This document shows, in pieces, positions 8,156 to 15,607 of a stretch of DNA of 15,901 nt. Position 1 is the stretch's first letter, and every line of letters starts with the position of its first letter. The stretch is from an uncultured Porphyromonadaceae bacterium (GTDB lineage: Bacteria > Bacteroidota > Bacteroidia > Bacteroidales > Barnesiellaceae_A), in the NCBI GenBank assembly GCA_900542255.1, contig UQMR01000051.1, positions 1-15,901 of the forward strand, in the 5' to 3' direction. Position numbers and translations under genes: made by a program. The notes below the pieces were generated by a model. The model had not been told where the DNA came from and made no database searches. It worked only from the letters and a program-made list of their open reading frames with translations.

Positions 8156-8176
8156 TTCTCTTCACAAGAGAAGTAT
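8156..8176 (+). repeat. Left inverted repeat of the putative invertible promoter
   Basis: A 21-bp repeat whose first 16 bases are TTCTCTTCACAAGAGA. It matches the reverse complement of 8376-8396 at 20 of 21 positions, with one A/G difference at the 17th base. Within itself it is a dyad, TTCTCTT - CAC - AAGAGAA, as expected of a recombinase site with two half-sites around an asymmetric centre. In the ON orientation it is transcribed as part of the fimbrial 5' leader, 26 nt before the GTG start. Confidence 0.75.
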
Positions 8177-8375
8177 TTCATCACAAAGATACAAAAATTC
8201 AATAAACAGCCCAAAAGAACCAGCTTTTTTTCTATGCCATAAAAATATTTATAACAGAAAGTCTGTAACGCAGCAATGGCAACGCTCTTTTCTATGTAGA
8301 AAATGTTGAGCAGATAAGAGACCTACTTTTCGGGACATATTGATATATAGCACAATATAATAAATACCATACATC
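8177..8375. promoter_or_regulatory. Putative invertible promoter segment (ON orientation)
   Basis: The 199 bp between the two inverted repeats contain no gene but do contain the only good promoter facing the fimbrial operon. The size (about 200 bp), the inverted arrangement and the placement directly before a surface-structure operon all match known Bacteroidales phase-variable promoters. In the orientation given, the promoter reads into the fimbrial genes. Flipping would leave the operon without a promoter. That it inverts is inferred. Confidence 0.7.
8184..8215 (-). promoter_or_regulatory. Promoter of the fimbrial operon
   Basis: On the minus strand, TTTG (8215-8212), a 20-bp spacer and TATCTTTG (8191-8184) match the Bacteroidales -33 / -7 consensus fully. 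Transcription would start near 8177 at the inner edge of the left inverted repeat, giving a leader of about 47 nt that carries the repeat as a hairpin before the GTG at 8130. Confidence 0.75.
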
Positions 8376-8396
8376 ATACCTCTCTTGTGAAGAGAA
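8376..8396 (-). repeat. Right inverted repeat of the putative invertible promoter
   Basis: The inverted partner of 8156-8176, containing TCTCTTGTGAAGAGAA. The central GTG here against CAC in the left copy fixes the two sites in opposite orientation, which favours inversion over deletion. The match stops sharply on both sides, so this is a defined site and not part of a longer duplication. Confidence 0.75.
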
Positions 8397-8407
8397 TTTT
8401 CTCCTTT

Positions 8408-8437
8408 TTTGTTACTTTCTGACCTTTTGTATCTTTA
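8408..8437 (+). promoter_or_regulatory. Possible rightward promoter outside the switch
   Basis: TTTG (8408-8411), an 18-bp spacer and TATCTTTA (8430-8437) differ from the consensus at only the last base. The 12-mer TTTTGTATCTTT around its -7 also occurs in the fimbrial promoter. No protein gene follows on this strand, so any transcript would be a small RNA starting near 8444. Confidence 0.35.
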
Positions 8438-8535
8438 CATGAAAATACCTCTTTTTGAAAGAAATTATTTGATTTATTAACCCACCAAACTGGAATTAAT
8501 GTAAAATTGGTAAGTATGGGGGTATAAGAATCACC

Positions 8536-8575
8536 GTAAACCGAGTCTTTGTTAGAAGAAACAAAGTCAGTTTAC
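8536..8575 (+). other. 40-nt imperfect hairpin
   Basis: GTAAAC..GA..CTTTGTT pairs with AACAAAG..TC..GTTTAC around a short loop, with a C/T difference and a 2-nt bulge. A T-rich run (8600-8607) follows only after 24 nt. It may be the end or body of a small RNA transcribed rightward from the promoter-like pair at 8408-8437, or a relic of a mobile element end. Confidence 0.35.
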
Positions 8576-9014
8576 AGTATTTGTGTATTCCTGCCTTTTT
8601 TTACAAAAATTTAAATAAGGCTGTTTGCTTGGTTTAATACCGAGGTGTCCAAAAGACATTGTTTTACCCCTCATCAGCTGTATATGCCCATCCTGCTCGT
8701 TCGAGCCGAGAGATAAATTCTCAATCCGCCGAACCTCCTTGTGCAAGGAGTCTTGCAATGATACAAGATAACTTCGTCTGTTATTTTCAGCATTCAGATG
8801 GAATACAATCTCATCTCATTCTCACGGATATAGTATTTACCGGGCTGCGCAGTCGTTAATCACTTGATAGAATTGTGTGTTTTCATTTGTCTTTATGGAT
8901 AAGACACGGAATTTTTCTTTTACAATTGCCACATTACTTTTTTATTTAAATATTTTGCAATGATTATGAATATGGCACACAGTTGTCGGAAATCATATTG
9001 TCAGATTCTACAAT

Positions 9015-9092
9015 AAAAAGAGAATGAGCCTTTTATGCAACTGCATATTAGTACCTCTCTTTTGCACCGGGGGGCTTTATCCTAACATTCTC
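9015..9092 (-). other. Structured element closed by a stem and a U run
   Basis: On the minus strand, GAGAATG (9092-9086) pairs with CATTCTC (9026-9020), directly followed by five U residues (9019-9015). The interior holds an adjoining AGCC/GGCT helix and an ATGCA-AC-TGCAT hairpin. The stem plus U run is terminator-like, but the enclosed 59 nt are too long and too structured for a simple terminator. It may be the 3' end of a small RNA or a second terminator behind groL. Confidence 0.35.
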
Positions 9093-9138
9093 AAAATCTT
9101 TTCTTTTTCTCGCGCTTCCAACCGGATTCGAGTGGCAA

Positions 9139-9184
9139 TAAAAAAGGGCGACCCTTTTGTCGTTACCGACTTGGGGGTCGCCCT
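9139..9184 (-). terminator. groL transcription terminator
   Basis: Minus-strand stem AGGGCGACCC (9184-9175) with GGGTCGCCCT (9154-9145), directly followed by a run of U residues. The loop contains a second small stem, GTCG with CGAC. It begins 30 nt after the groL stop codon. A strong factor-independent terminator. Confidence 0.85.
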
Positions 9185-9213
9185 CTTTGGTATTTTCTAT
9201 GTGCGGTTGGGCA

Positions 9214-10860
<1,647 letters not shown>

Positions 10861-10894
10861 CTATTTTTTGAGTTATTCTGAATAGTATAAATGA

Positions 10895-11164
10895 TTACAA
10901 AATTGCGAGAATGTCAGACTGACGCATGATGAGGTATTTTTCGCCATCGAGCTCGATTTCGGTACCGGCATACTTGCCATACAATACCATGTCGTTGGGC
11001 TTTACAACCATCTCCTCGTCTTTTGTGCCATTACCTACGGCAACAACCGTACCTTTGAGGGGTTTCTCTTTTGCTGAATCGGGAATGATAATTCCACCGA
11101 CTGTTTTTTCTTCGGCAGGAGCGGGCAATACCAGCACTCTGTCTGCCAATGGTTTAATGTTCAT
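10895..11164 (-). CDS. groS: Co-chaperonin GroES (Hsp10)
   Basis: Ten-kDa co-chaperonin, a heptameric lid for GroEL. With the start at ATG 11164 it has 89 residues ([20 protein letters not shown]), the usual Bacteroidales length and beginning. It has the mobile-loop segment [21 protein letters not shown] and the C-terminal [14 protein letters not shown] second in-frame ATG lies at 11188 and would add MNIKNSNT. The two ATGs sit in copies of the same 12-bp sequence, ATGAACATTAAA. A GAGGAG sequence (11200-11205) sits 11 nt before the upstream ATG, so that start may be used as well. The frame stays open further upstream, but without a credible start. It is followed by groL in one operon. Confidence 0.97.
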   Translation of the reverse strand: MNIKPLADRVLVLPAPAEEKTVGGIIIPDSAKEKPLKGTVVAVGNGTKDEEMVVKPNDMVLYGKYAGTEIELDGEKYLIMRQSDILAIL

Positions 11165-11199
11165 TGTATTACTATTTTTAATGTTCATACTCTTTTTGT

Positions 11200-11218
11200 C
11201 TCCTCTGCATATAGCAGA
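11200..11218 (-). promoter_or_regulatory. groES ribosome-binding site with adjoining hairpin
   Basis: GAGGAG on the minus strand (11205-11200) is an unusually good Shine-Dalgarno sequence for this phylum. It overlaps by two bases the 3' arm of a 5-bp hairpin, TCTGC - TATAT - GCAGA (11218-11204). Folding could limit ribosome access, so temperature-sensitive translation is possible, but the stem is short and this is only an inference. Confidence 0.35.
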
Positions 11219-11414
11219 ATGCACTGAATATTTTACCAAATCCATGCCAAAAACAGACAGCGGGACGACATCGGACAAAATGACAGCAAAAAAGAGCCGC
11301 CGCCAGGCGCCGATGTGCCCGGCAGGCAGCGACCCGGCTATAACCGTGGCAGAAACGCCGGCCCGTGCCAACTCGCTCCCACCTCAGCATCAACGCCTTG
11401 CCGTCATCCTTCGC

Positions 11415-11464
11415 AATATGCCAAGCGGGTTGCGGCATATTTTTTCGCTATGCCACAACCCGCT
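11415..11464 (-). terminator. Overlapping competing hairpins between DUF4251 and groES
   Basis: A long hairpin pairs AGCGGGTTG (11424-11432) with CAACCCGCT (11456-11464) and, after one mismatch, GGCATA (11434-11439) with TATGCC (11449-11454). A rival 8-bp stem pairs AATATGCC (11415-11422) with GGCATATT (11434-11441), and on the plus strand it is followed by four T residues. The two cannot form together. Most simply this ends the DUF4251 transcript; it could also act as an attenuator before groES. Confidence 0.5.
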
Positions 11465-11537
11465 GACAAAAAGTGACAAATAAACAGCTCTTTTGGCAGC
11501 CGTCACTGCTTGGGTGACAGCTTCGCTACTCGGCTCA

Positions 11538-12131
11538 TCAGAAAGAGCGACCTTGATAGACCGACGACTGCTCTGTGGGCAACAGTGTACCGCTGAGCGT
11601 AATACGGTTGGAGCTGAAATTGGGGTCGACCGTTACAGAAGCATTATTGCCGCCTACGGGAAGGCTCAGATATACCGAGGCCGAAATGCCTGACCCCAAG
11701 ACATTCATCGAGAAAGTGACATTGCCTTTTTTGTCGGTTTCTATCTTTATATCCGAGGCACGCCCCTCTACCGTGACGCCTCCCACTCCATTGGGGCCGC
11801 CTACATTATATGGTGCAACCTGCACGACAGCCTCATCGCCTTTGAGCGAGACGAAGTTGGTGCCGGACGATACATAAGCCGTCTCGCCACGCTTAAACAT
11901 AAGCCTATCGGCCTCTAAGACGAAGTCGTGATTTTCGAGCGCCTCCACAGCGCGCACAAAGCTCACCGAGTCGAGTACGGCCTGCATACGCTTTTTCATA
12001 GCCTTCTTGTCGATCTTCTCCTGCTTGGCCGCATCCTTGTCGGTCTGTGTGGCCGCTTGTGCTCCTACTGCACCTATACACGATAACGCGCCTATGAGCG
12101 CCCATGCCAAAAATCTCTGCTTCATAATCAT
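11538..12131 (-). CDS. DUF4251 family exported protein
   Basis: Protein of 197 residues with a signal peptide (QRFLAWALIGALSCIGAVGAQA), hence periplasmic or surface-exposed. A basic, Lys-rich segment follows (about residues 33-48), then the DUF4251 domain: ALENHDFVLEADRLMFKRGETAYV, SSGTNFVSLKGDEAVVQVAP, GGPNGVGGVTVEGRASDIK, GNVTFSMNVLGSGISASVYLSL and a terminal QSSVYQGRSF. The family is frequent in Bacteroidales and has no established function. Two starts are possible, ATG 12131 or ATG 12125 (MKQRF); the second is equally good. It is apparently transcribed alone. A palindrome lies 25 nt upstream (12157-12177). Confidence 0.85.
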   Translation of the reverse strand: MIMKQRFLAWALIGALSCIGAVGAQAATQTDKDAAKQEKIDKKAMKKRMQAVLDSVSFVRAVEALENHDFVLEADRLMFKRGETAYVSSGTNFVSLKGDEAVVQVAPYNVGGPNGVGGVTVEGRASDIKIETDKKGNVTFSMNVLGSGISASVYLSLPVGGNNASVTVDPNFSSNRITLSGTLLPTEQSSVYQGRSF

Positions 12132-12156
12132 CTGTTTTTATAGTTCTACATTATAC

Positions 12157-12177
12157 CGTGTCACTCATCATGACACG
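12157..12177 (-). promoter_or_regulatory. Palindrome upstream of the DUF4251 gene
   Basis: CGTGTCA (12157-12163), a 7-nt centre and TGACACG (12171-12177) form a perfect 7-bp inverted repeat just before the DUF4251 start. It could be a regulator's binding site, a leader hairpin or the end of the rimM transcript. No T run follows it in the minus direction, which speaks against termination. Confidence 0.35.
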
Positions 12178-12323
12178 ACAACCTTCCTTTTTATAATTAC
12201 GACAAATACCATGCCACGCTCTACCAAATTTCAATAACAAACCACACGAAAAATAAAATTTCATGCAATACAACACTCGTATACTTACAAACGGTCGTGC
12301 TGTCACAAACCCTCTGTCCGGCA

Positions 12324-12845
12324 TCACAAATCGAGCAGGCCCTCGGGGAGGTTCATGTGTATGACGCGTGCATCTTCGTCGACAGACTCTACAAAGGCCT
12401 CTTGGGCCGGGATGAGCAGCTCATCGCCTTCGGGTGTTGTTACGACAAAGAGGATATTGGCAGTGGCATCCTCGATGGCGACAATAGTTCCCAAAGCGCC
12501 TTTCTCTCCATCTACGACAGCAAAGCCTATAAAATAGTCGCCGGGGGTGGCTGTATCGTCGGGCTCCGTATAATACCGTTTGGGGTAATAGACATCGAGC
12601 AGGGTAAAGGCGGCGGCCTCTACTTCGTTGTTTACATCGCAGAGCTTGACGAGTGCGGTAGAGTCGTTTTTGAAACGGTACTCTTCGATAAAGAAGGGTA
12701 CGAAGATGCCATCGACAAGAGAGACGATATAGGGCGAGTCGCAACGGTCGAAAGCATCGTCGGTAAAGGTCATGGATATTTCGCCATGCACTCCGTGCGG
12801 CTTGTTGAAACGCCCTATTTTTATGAGTTCGTCGCGACGTATCAT
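12324..12845 (-). CDS. rimM: 16S rRNA processing protein RimM
   Basis: Ribosome maturation factor of 173 residues that binds ribosomal protein S19 and assists late 30S head assembly in the cytoplasm. The N-terminal RimM domain shows IKIGRFNKPHGVHGEI (about residues 8-23). The C-terminal PRC-barrel part shows YFIGFAVVDGEKGALGTIVAIED and ends with the family-typical LLIPAQEAFVESVDEDARVIHMNLPEGLLDL region. The length is normal. The ATG at 12845 comes 1 bp after the murA stop, so it is coupled to murA in one operon and is the last gene of the group. Confidence 0.95.
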   Translation of the reverse strand: MIRRDELIKIGRFNKPHGVHGEISMTFTDDAFDRCDSPYIVSLVDGIFVPFFIEEYRFKNDSTALVKLCDVNNEVEAAAFTLLDVYYPKRYYTEPDDTATPGDYFIGFAVVDGEKGALGTIVAIEDATANILFVVTTPEGDELLIPAQEAFVESVDEDARVIHMNLPEGLLDL

Positions 12846-12846
12846 A

Positions 12847-14151
12847 TTACAATCGTGTTATGCGCGCTCCTATCGCATTGAGGCGGCGGTCTATGTCTTG
12901 GTATCCGCGGTCAATCTGTTCTATGTTGTGTATGCGGCTGGTGCCCTCGGCGCTCATGGCGGCTATCAGCATGGCTACTCCGGCCCGGATATCGGGCGAT
13001 ACCATATCGGCGGCACGCAGGGCATGGGCATGTGCCTGTCCTATGACTACGGCCCGGTGCGGGTCGCAAAGGATGATTTGCGCCCCCATGTCGATGAGCT
13101 TGTCGACGAAGAAGAGACGGCTCTCGAACATCTTCTGGTGTATAAGTACGCTGCCTTTGGCTTGTGTGGCTACGACAAGAAAGACGCTGAGCAGGTCGGG
13201 GGTAAGCCCGGGCCACGGAGCGTCGGCAAAGGTCATGATAGAGCCGTCGATGAATGTCTCTATTTCGTACGTTTCATGGGTAGGAATATGCAGGTCGTCG
13301 CCCTCTTGCTCTATGGTAACGCCGAGGCGGCGGAAACTGTCGGGGATGATGCCGAGATGCTCTACGGAGGCGTTTTTGATGGTTATATCCGAAGCGGTCA
13401 TGGCAGCCAGCCCAATGAAACTGCCCACTTCTATCATATCGGGCAGTATGGTATGTTCGCACCCGTGCAATGCTCCTACCCCATACACGGTAAGGAGGTT
13501 CGAGCCGATGCCTTCGATACGTGCCCCCATGCGGCATAGCATACGCGACAGCTGCTGCACATAAGGCTCGCAAGCTGCGTTGTATATGGTGGTAACGCCT
13601 TCGGCAAGGACGGCGGCCATGAGTATATTGGCCGTACCTGTAACCGAAGCCTCATCGAGCAGCATATAGGTGCCTTGCAATTTCCCGGCCTTCACCTCAT
13701 AGACGGCGGCTCCTGCGGCACACGATATGGCGGCACCCAGCTTTTGCATGCCGAGGAAATGGGTATCGAGCCGACGGCGGCCTATCTTATCGCCGCCGGG
13801 ACGGGGCATACGTACGTATCCTTCCCGTGCCAGGAGCGGCCCCATGAGCATAACCGAGCCGCGCAGGGCGGCGCACCGGGTTATGAAGGCATCGCTCTGC
13901 ATATAGTCCATATCCAGATGTGCCGCACGGAATGTATAGGTGTCAAGCCCGTCGCGACTTACTTCCACACCCATCTCGCGCAACAACTGTATGAGGTTGT
14001 TGACGTCGAGTATGTCGGGAACGTTGTGCACGGTAACCGGTTCGGTGGTAAGCAACGAAGCACATATAATCTGCAAGGCTTCGTTTTTGGCGCCTTGCGG
14101 GGTAAGCTCGCCCTGCAACCGGCGACCGCCTTCGATAACAAATGATGCCAT
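12847..14151 (-). CDS. murA: UDP-N-acetylglucosamine 1-carboxyvinyltransferase
   Basis: First committed enzyme of peptidoglycan synthesis. It transfers enolpyruvate from phosphoenolpyruvate to UDP-GlcNAc in the cytoplasm. 434 residues, the usual length. The catalytic Lys22-Asn23 is present (GAKNEAL), and the family regions RGSVMLMGPLLAREG, RRRLDTHFLGMQKLGA and FIDGSIMTFADAPWPGLTPDLLS follow. At the reactive loop the sequence is PGGDKIGRR, so Asp121 stands where Escherichia coli has Cys115, the residue alkylated by fosfomycin. The enzyme should work but resist that drug. It starts at ATG 14151, 30 bp after the DUF4290 stop, and is followed by rimM after 1 bp. Confidence 0.97.
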   Translation of the reverse strand: MASFVIEGGRRLQGELTPQGAKNEALQIICASLLTTEPVTVHNVPDILDVNNLIQLLREMGVEVSRDGLDTYTFRAAHLDMDYMQSDAFITRCAALRGSVMLMGPLLAREGYVRMPRPGGDKIGRRRLDTHFLGMQKLGAAISCAAGAAVYEVKAGKLQGTYMLLDEASVTGTANILMAAVLAEGVTTIYNAACEPYVQQLSRMLCRMGARIEGIGSNLLTVYGVGALHGCEHTILPDMIEVGSFIGLAAMTASDITIKNASVEHLGIIPDSFRRLGVTIEQEGDDLHIPTHETYEIETFIDGSIMTFADAPWPGLTPDLLSVFLVVATQAKGSVLIHQKMFESRLFFVDKLIDMGAQIILCDPHRAVVIGQAHAHALRAADMVSPDIRAGVAMLIAAMSAEGTSRIHNIEQIDRGYQDIDRRLNAIGARITRL

Positions 14152-14181
14152 AACGTGTGTATATGCAGGTAAGGGCTACGA

Positions 14182-14781
14182 TTACTTATTTTTCTTTTTC
14201 TTCTTGCGCGATTGCTGTTGCGGTGCGGGATCTTCTTTGAGCTCTTTGGCACGCATGAGGGGTGCATCCATACGGATGGCGCCGTGGGTATATTCGTACA
14301 CGTCTTGCCAGATTTTCTCATCCTCGACGTTGTCTTTATTCCATGCAATATAGGAACGCTTCATAAAATTGGCCAACATATAGGCCAACGCATCGCGTTC
14401 TTCACCGGGCGACATGAGACGAGCTTTTTGCAACATATCTTCGGTGATTTTTCCGTAGTGGCGATAGTGGATTGGGAAGTGACGATATGGGATGCGCTCG
14501 GGCTTTGTCACCAAGTTCTCGCGCTTCACAACGGGATAGGGATAGTCTATATCGAGCTTGAAATCGGACATGATGGCGAGATGGTCCCACAACTTGTGCT
14601 TGAAGTCGTCGATATCGCGCAAGTGAGGGAACAGGTTGCCCATGATATCTATGATGGCATAGGCACAACGGGTACGCTCCTGCCTGTCGGGAATAGAGAG
14701 GCAGTAATCGACCATTTGCTGCACATTGCGCCCATACTCGGGCAAGACAAGTTTTTTGAGTTGTGAATTATATTGCAACAT
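14182..14781 (-). CDS. DUF4290 family protein
   Basis: Cytoplasmic-looking protein of 199 residues without signal peptide or membrane segment. It matches DUF4290 along its length: MLQYNSQLKKLVLPEYGRN, MVDYCLSIPDRQERTRCAYAII, LWDHLAIMSDFKLDIDYPYPV and MLANFMKRSYIAWNKDNVEDEKI. The tail is very basic (RKKKKKNK), suggesting contact with nucleic acid or membrane phosphates. The function is unknown. It lies 23 bp after tsaB and 30 bp before murA in the same direction, an arrangement I recall as common in Bacteroidota, so a link to cell-wall or translation housekeeping is possible but unproven. Confidence 0.9.
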   Translation of the reverse strand: MLQYNSQLKKLVLPEYGRNVQQMVDYCLSIPDRQERTRCAYAIIDIMGNLFPHLRDIDDFKHKLWDHLAIMSDFKLDIDYPYPVVKRENLVTKPERIPYRHFPIHYRHYGKITEDMLQKARLMSPGEERDALAYMLANFMKRSYIAWNKDNVEDEKIWQDVYEYTHGAIRMDAPLMRAKELKEDPAPQQQSRKKKKKNK

Positions 14782-14804
14782 AATACTTGAACAGATTGTC
14801 TTCG

Positions 14805-15497
14805 TTATATGATTTTGTTTTTAGGCCGGGTAGCCACGAACTCTTTCAGATAGAACGGTTCGTAATAGGCTACGTCACAAAAGTCGCCTCGCACGAAGGC
14901 CCGCTCGGCAAGTGCTACCATACCCGAGGCAAGCGGACGTATATCGTCGACAAAGACAGCATTGGGATGCTGTATAACGCTCTTGCACTTGGCTGCCCCA
15001 TTGCCGCAGAATACGACCTTGCGCCGACTGAGCACATCGCCAAACGAGTGCTCATCCACCACATACGCCCCTACCGGAACCACGGGTTGCAAACGCTCGT
15101 CATAGACAGCGGCATATACCTCCATGCGGCGGGCGTCTATCATGGGGCATATCAAAGCATCGGGCTCGGCATCGGCACGAAACATGGCGGTGGTGCATAA
15201 CAATTCGAGCGTGCTGACGGCTATAAGAGGCAGGCCTAACCCAAAGCACAGCCCCTTGGCCTCTGAGACGCCAATGCGCAACCCGGTATATGAGCCGGGG
15301 CCGCCGCTTACCGCCACGGCATGCAGCGGCAACTCTTTCAGGCGGGCATAGGTAACGGCATCTTGCACAAAACCTCCCAAAAGCGACGCATGAGAGGGAC
15401 CGTCGAATGCTTCGCGATGAAATTGCACATATCCATCGCATGACAGTGCAACGGAACACACCTCGGTAGAGGTCTCTATATGTAGGATATTGGGCAT
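14805..15497 (-). CDS. tsaB: tRNA t6A modification protein TsaB
   Basis: Partner of TsaD and TsaE in making N6-threonylcarbamoyladenosine at position 37 of ANN-decoding tRNAs. 230 residues when started at ATG 15497 (MPNILHIETSTEVCSVAL). The frame stays open to a TTG at 15530, but that would add 11 residues without family support. Visible marks are the ASKHA-fold start HIETSTEVCSVALS and the TsaB signature SGGPGSYTGLRIGVSEAKGL (about residues 64-83). TsaB is a non-catalytic scaffold, and no metal ligands are seen. It is first gene of the tsaB - DUF4290 - murA - rimM operon and divergent from yicC. Confidence 0.95.
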   Translation of the reverse strand: MPNILHIETSTEVCSVALSCDGYVQFHREAFDGPSHASLLGGFVQDAVTYARLKELPLHAVAVSGGPGSYTGLRIGVSEAKGLCFGLGLPLIAVSTLELLCTTAMFRADAEPDALICPMIDARRMEVYAAVYDERLQPVVPVGAYVVDEHSFGDVLSRRKVVFCGNGAAKCKSVIQHPNAVFVDDIRPLASGMVALAERAFVRGDFCDVAYYEPFYLKEFVATRPKNKII

Positions 15498-15527
15498 AAC
15501 AGTATATATACTTGCATTTACGGAGCA

Positions 15528-15535
15528 CAAAAATA
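15528..15535 (-). promoter_or_regulatory. -7 box of the probable tsaB operon promoter
   Basis: TATTTTTG on the minus strand matches TAnnTTTG. Transcription would start near 15522, about 25 nt before the tsaB ATG. No CAA/TTG at proper spacing was found for the -33 part, so the call rests on the -7 match and position. Confidence 0.45.
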
Positions 15536-15579
15536 GCTCTTTTTTCTCAATGGATAGGAGAAATAACCGCGAAATAAAT

Positions 15580-15587
15580 TAATTTTG
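15580..15587 (+). promoter_or_regulatory. -7 box of the probable yicC promoter
   Basis: TAATTTTG matches TAnnTTTG and lies 20 bp before the yicC ATG at 15608, giving a very short leader. The -33 position carries no TTG. It is divergent from the tsaB box, about 45 bp away. Confidence 0.45.
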
Positions 15588-15607
15588 CAGGAATAATACA
15601 TTGAACC

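Larger units (their letters stand above)
8131..9213. other. 1.08-kb gene-free stretch between the fimbrial cluster and groL
   Basis: No open frame here has a recognisable product or codon pattern. From left to right it holds the fimbrial 5' leader and inverted repeat (8156-8176), the promoter (8184-8215), the right repeat (8376-8396), a plus-strand promoter-like pair (8408-8437), a 40-nt hairpin (8536-8575), a stretch of about 120 bp that reads like decayed coding sequence on the minus strand (about 8634-8756), a structured element ending in a U run (9015-9092) and the groL terminator (9139-9184). Confidence 0.6.
11165..11537. other. groES leader and spacer after the DUF4251 gene
   Basis: 373 bases without a gene. 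They hold a small hairpin next to the groES ribosome-binding site (11204-11218), a long hairpin with a competing alternative (11415-11464) and a short inverted repeat AGC.GTCAC / GTGAC.GCT (11498-11522). No CIRCE-type heat-shock operator (TTAGCACTC-N9-GAGTGCTAA) is visible, and no clear TAnnTTTG promoter for groES was found. Confidence 0.55.

Noticed and set aside
8156..8396. The inverted repeats as ends of an insertion sequence
   Set aside because: The enclosed 199 bp are too short for a transposase, contain a promoter in the right place, and no target-site duplication is seen outside the repeats.
8567..8758. A 63-codon minus-strand frame in the gene-free region
   Set aside because: It has no recognisable motif, is low in protein-like composition and overlaps the hairpin. 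The neighbouring frame looks more protein-like but is broken by stops.
11165..11371. N-terminal extension of GroES to 158 residues
   Set aside because: The extra part has no similarity to GroES, and a strong ribosome-binding site and the family start lie downstream. Only the start at 11188 is kept as an alternative.
11165..11537. A CIRCE heat-shock operator before groES
   Set aside because: The pattern TTAGCACTC-N9-GAGTGCTAA, even with several mismatches, was not found.
15498..15530. N-terminal extension of TsaB from a TTG
   Set aside because: The added residues do not fit the family, and they would place the start inside the -7 promoter box.
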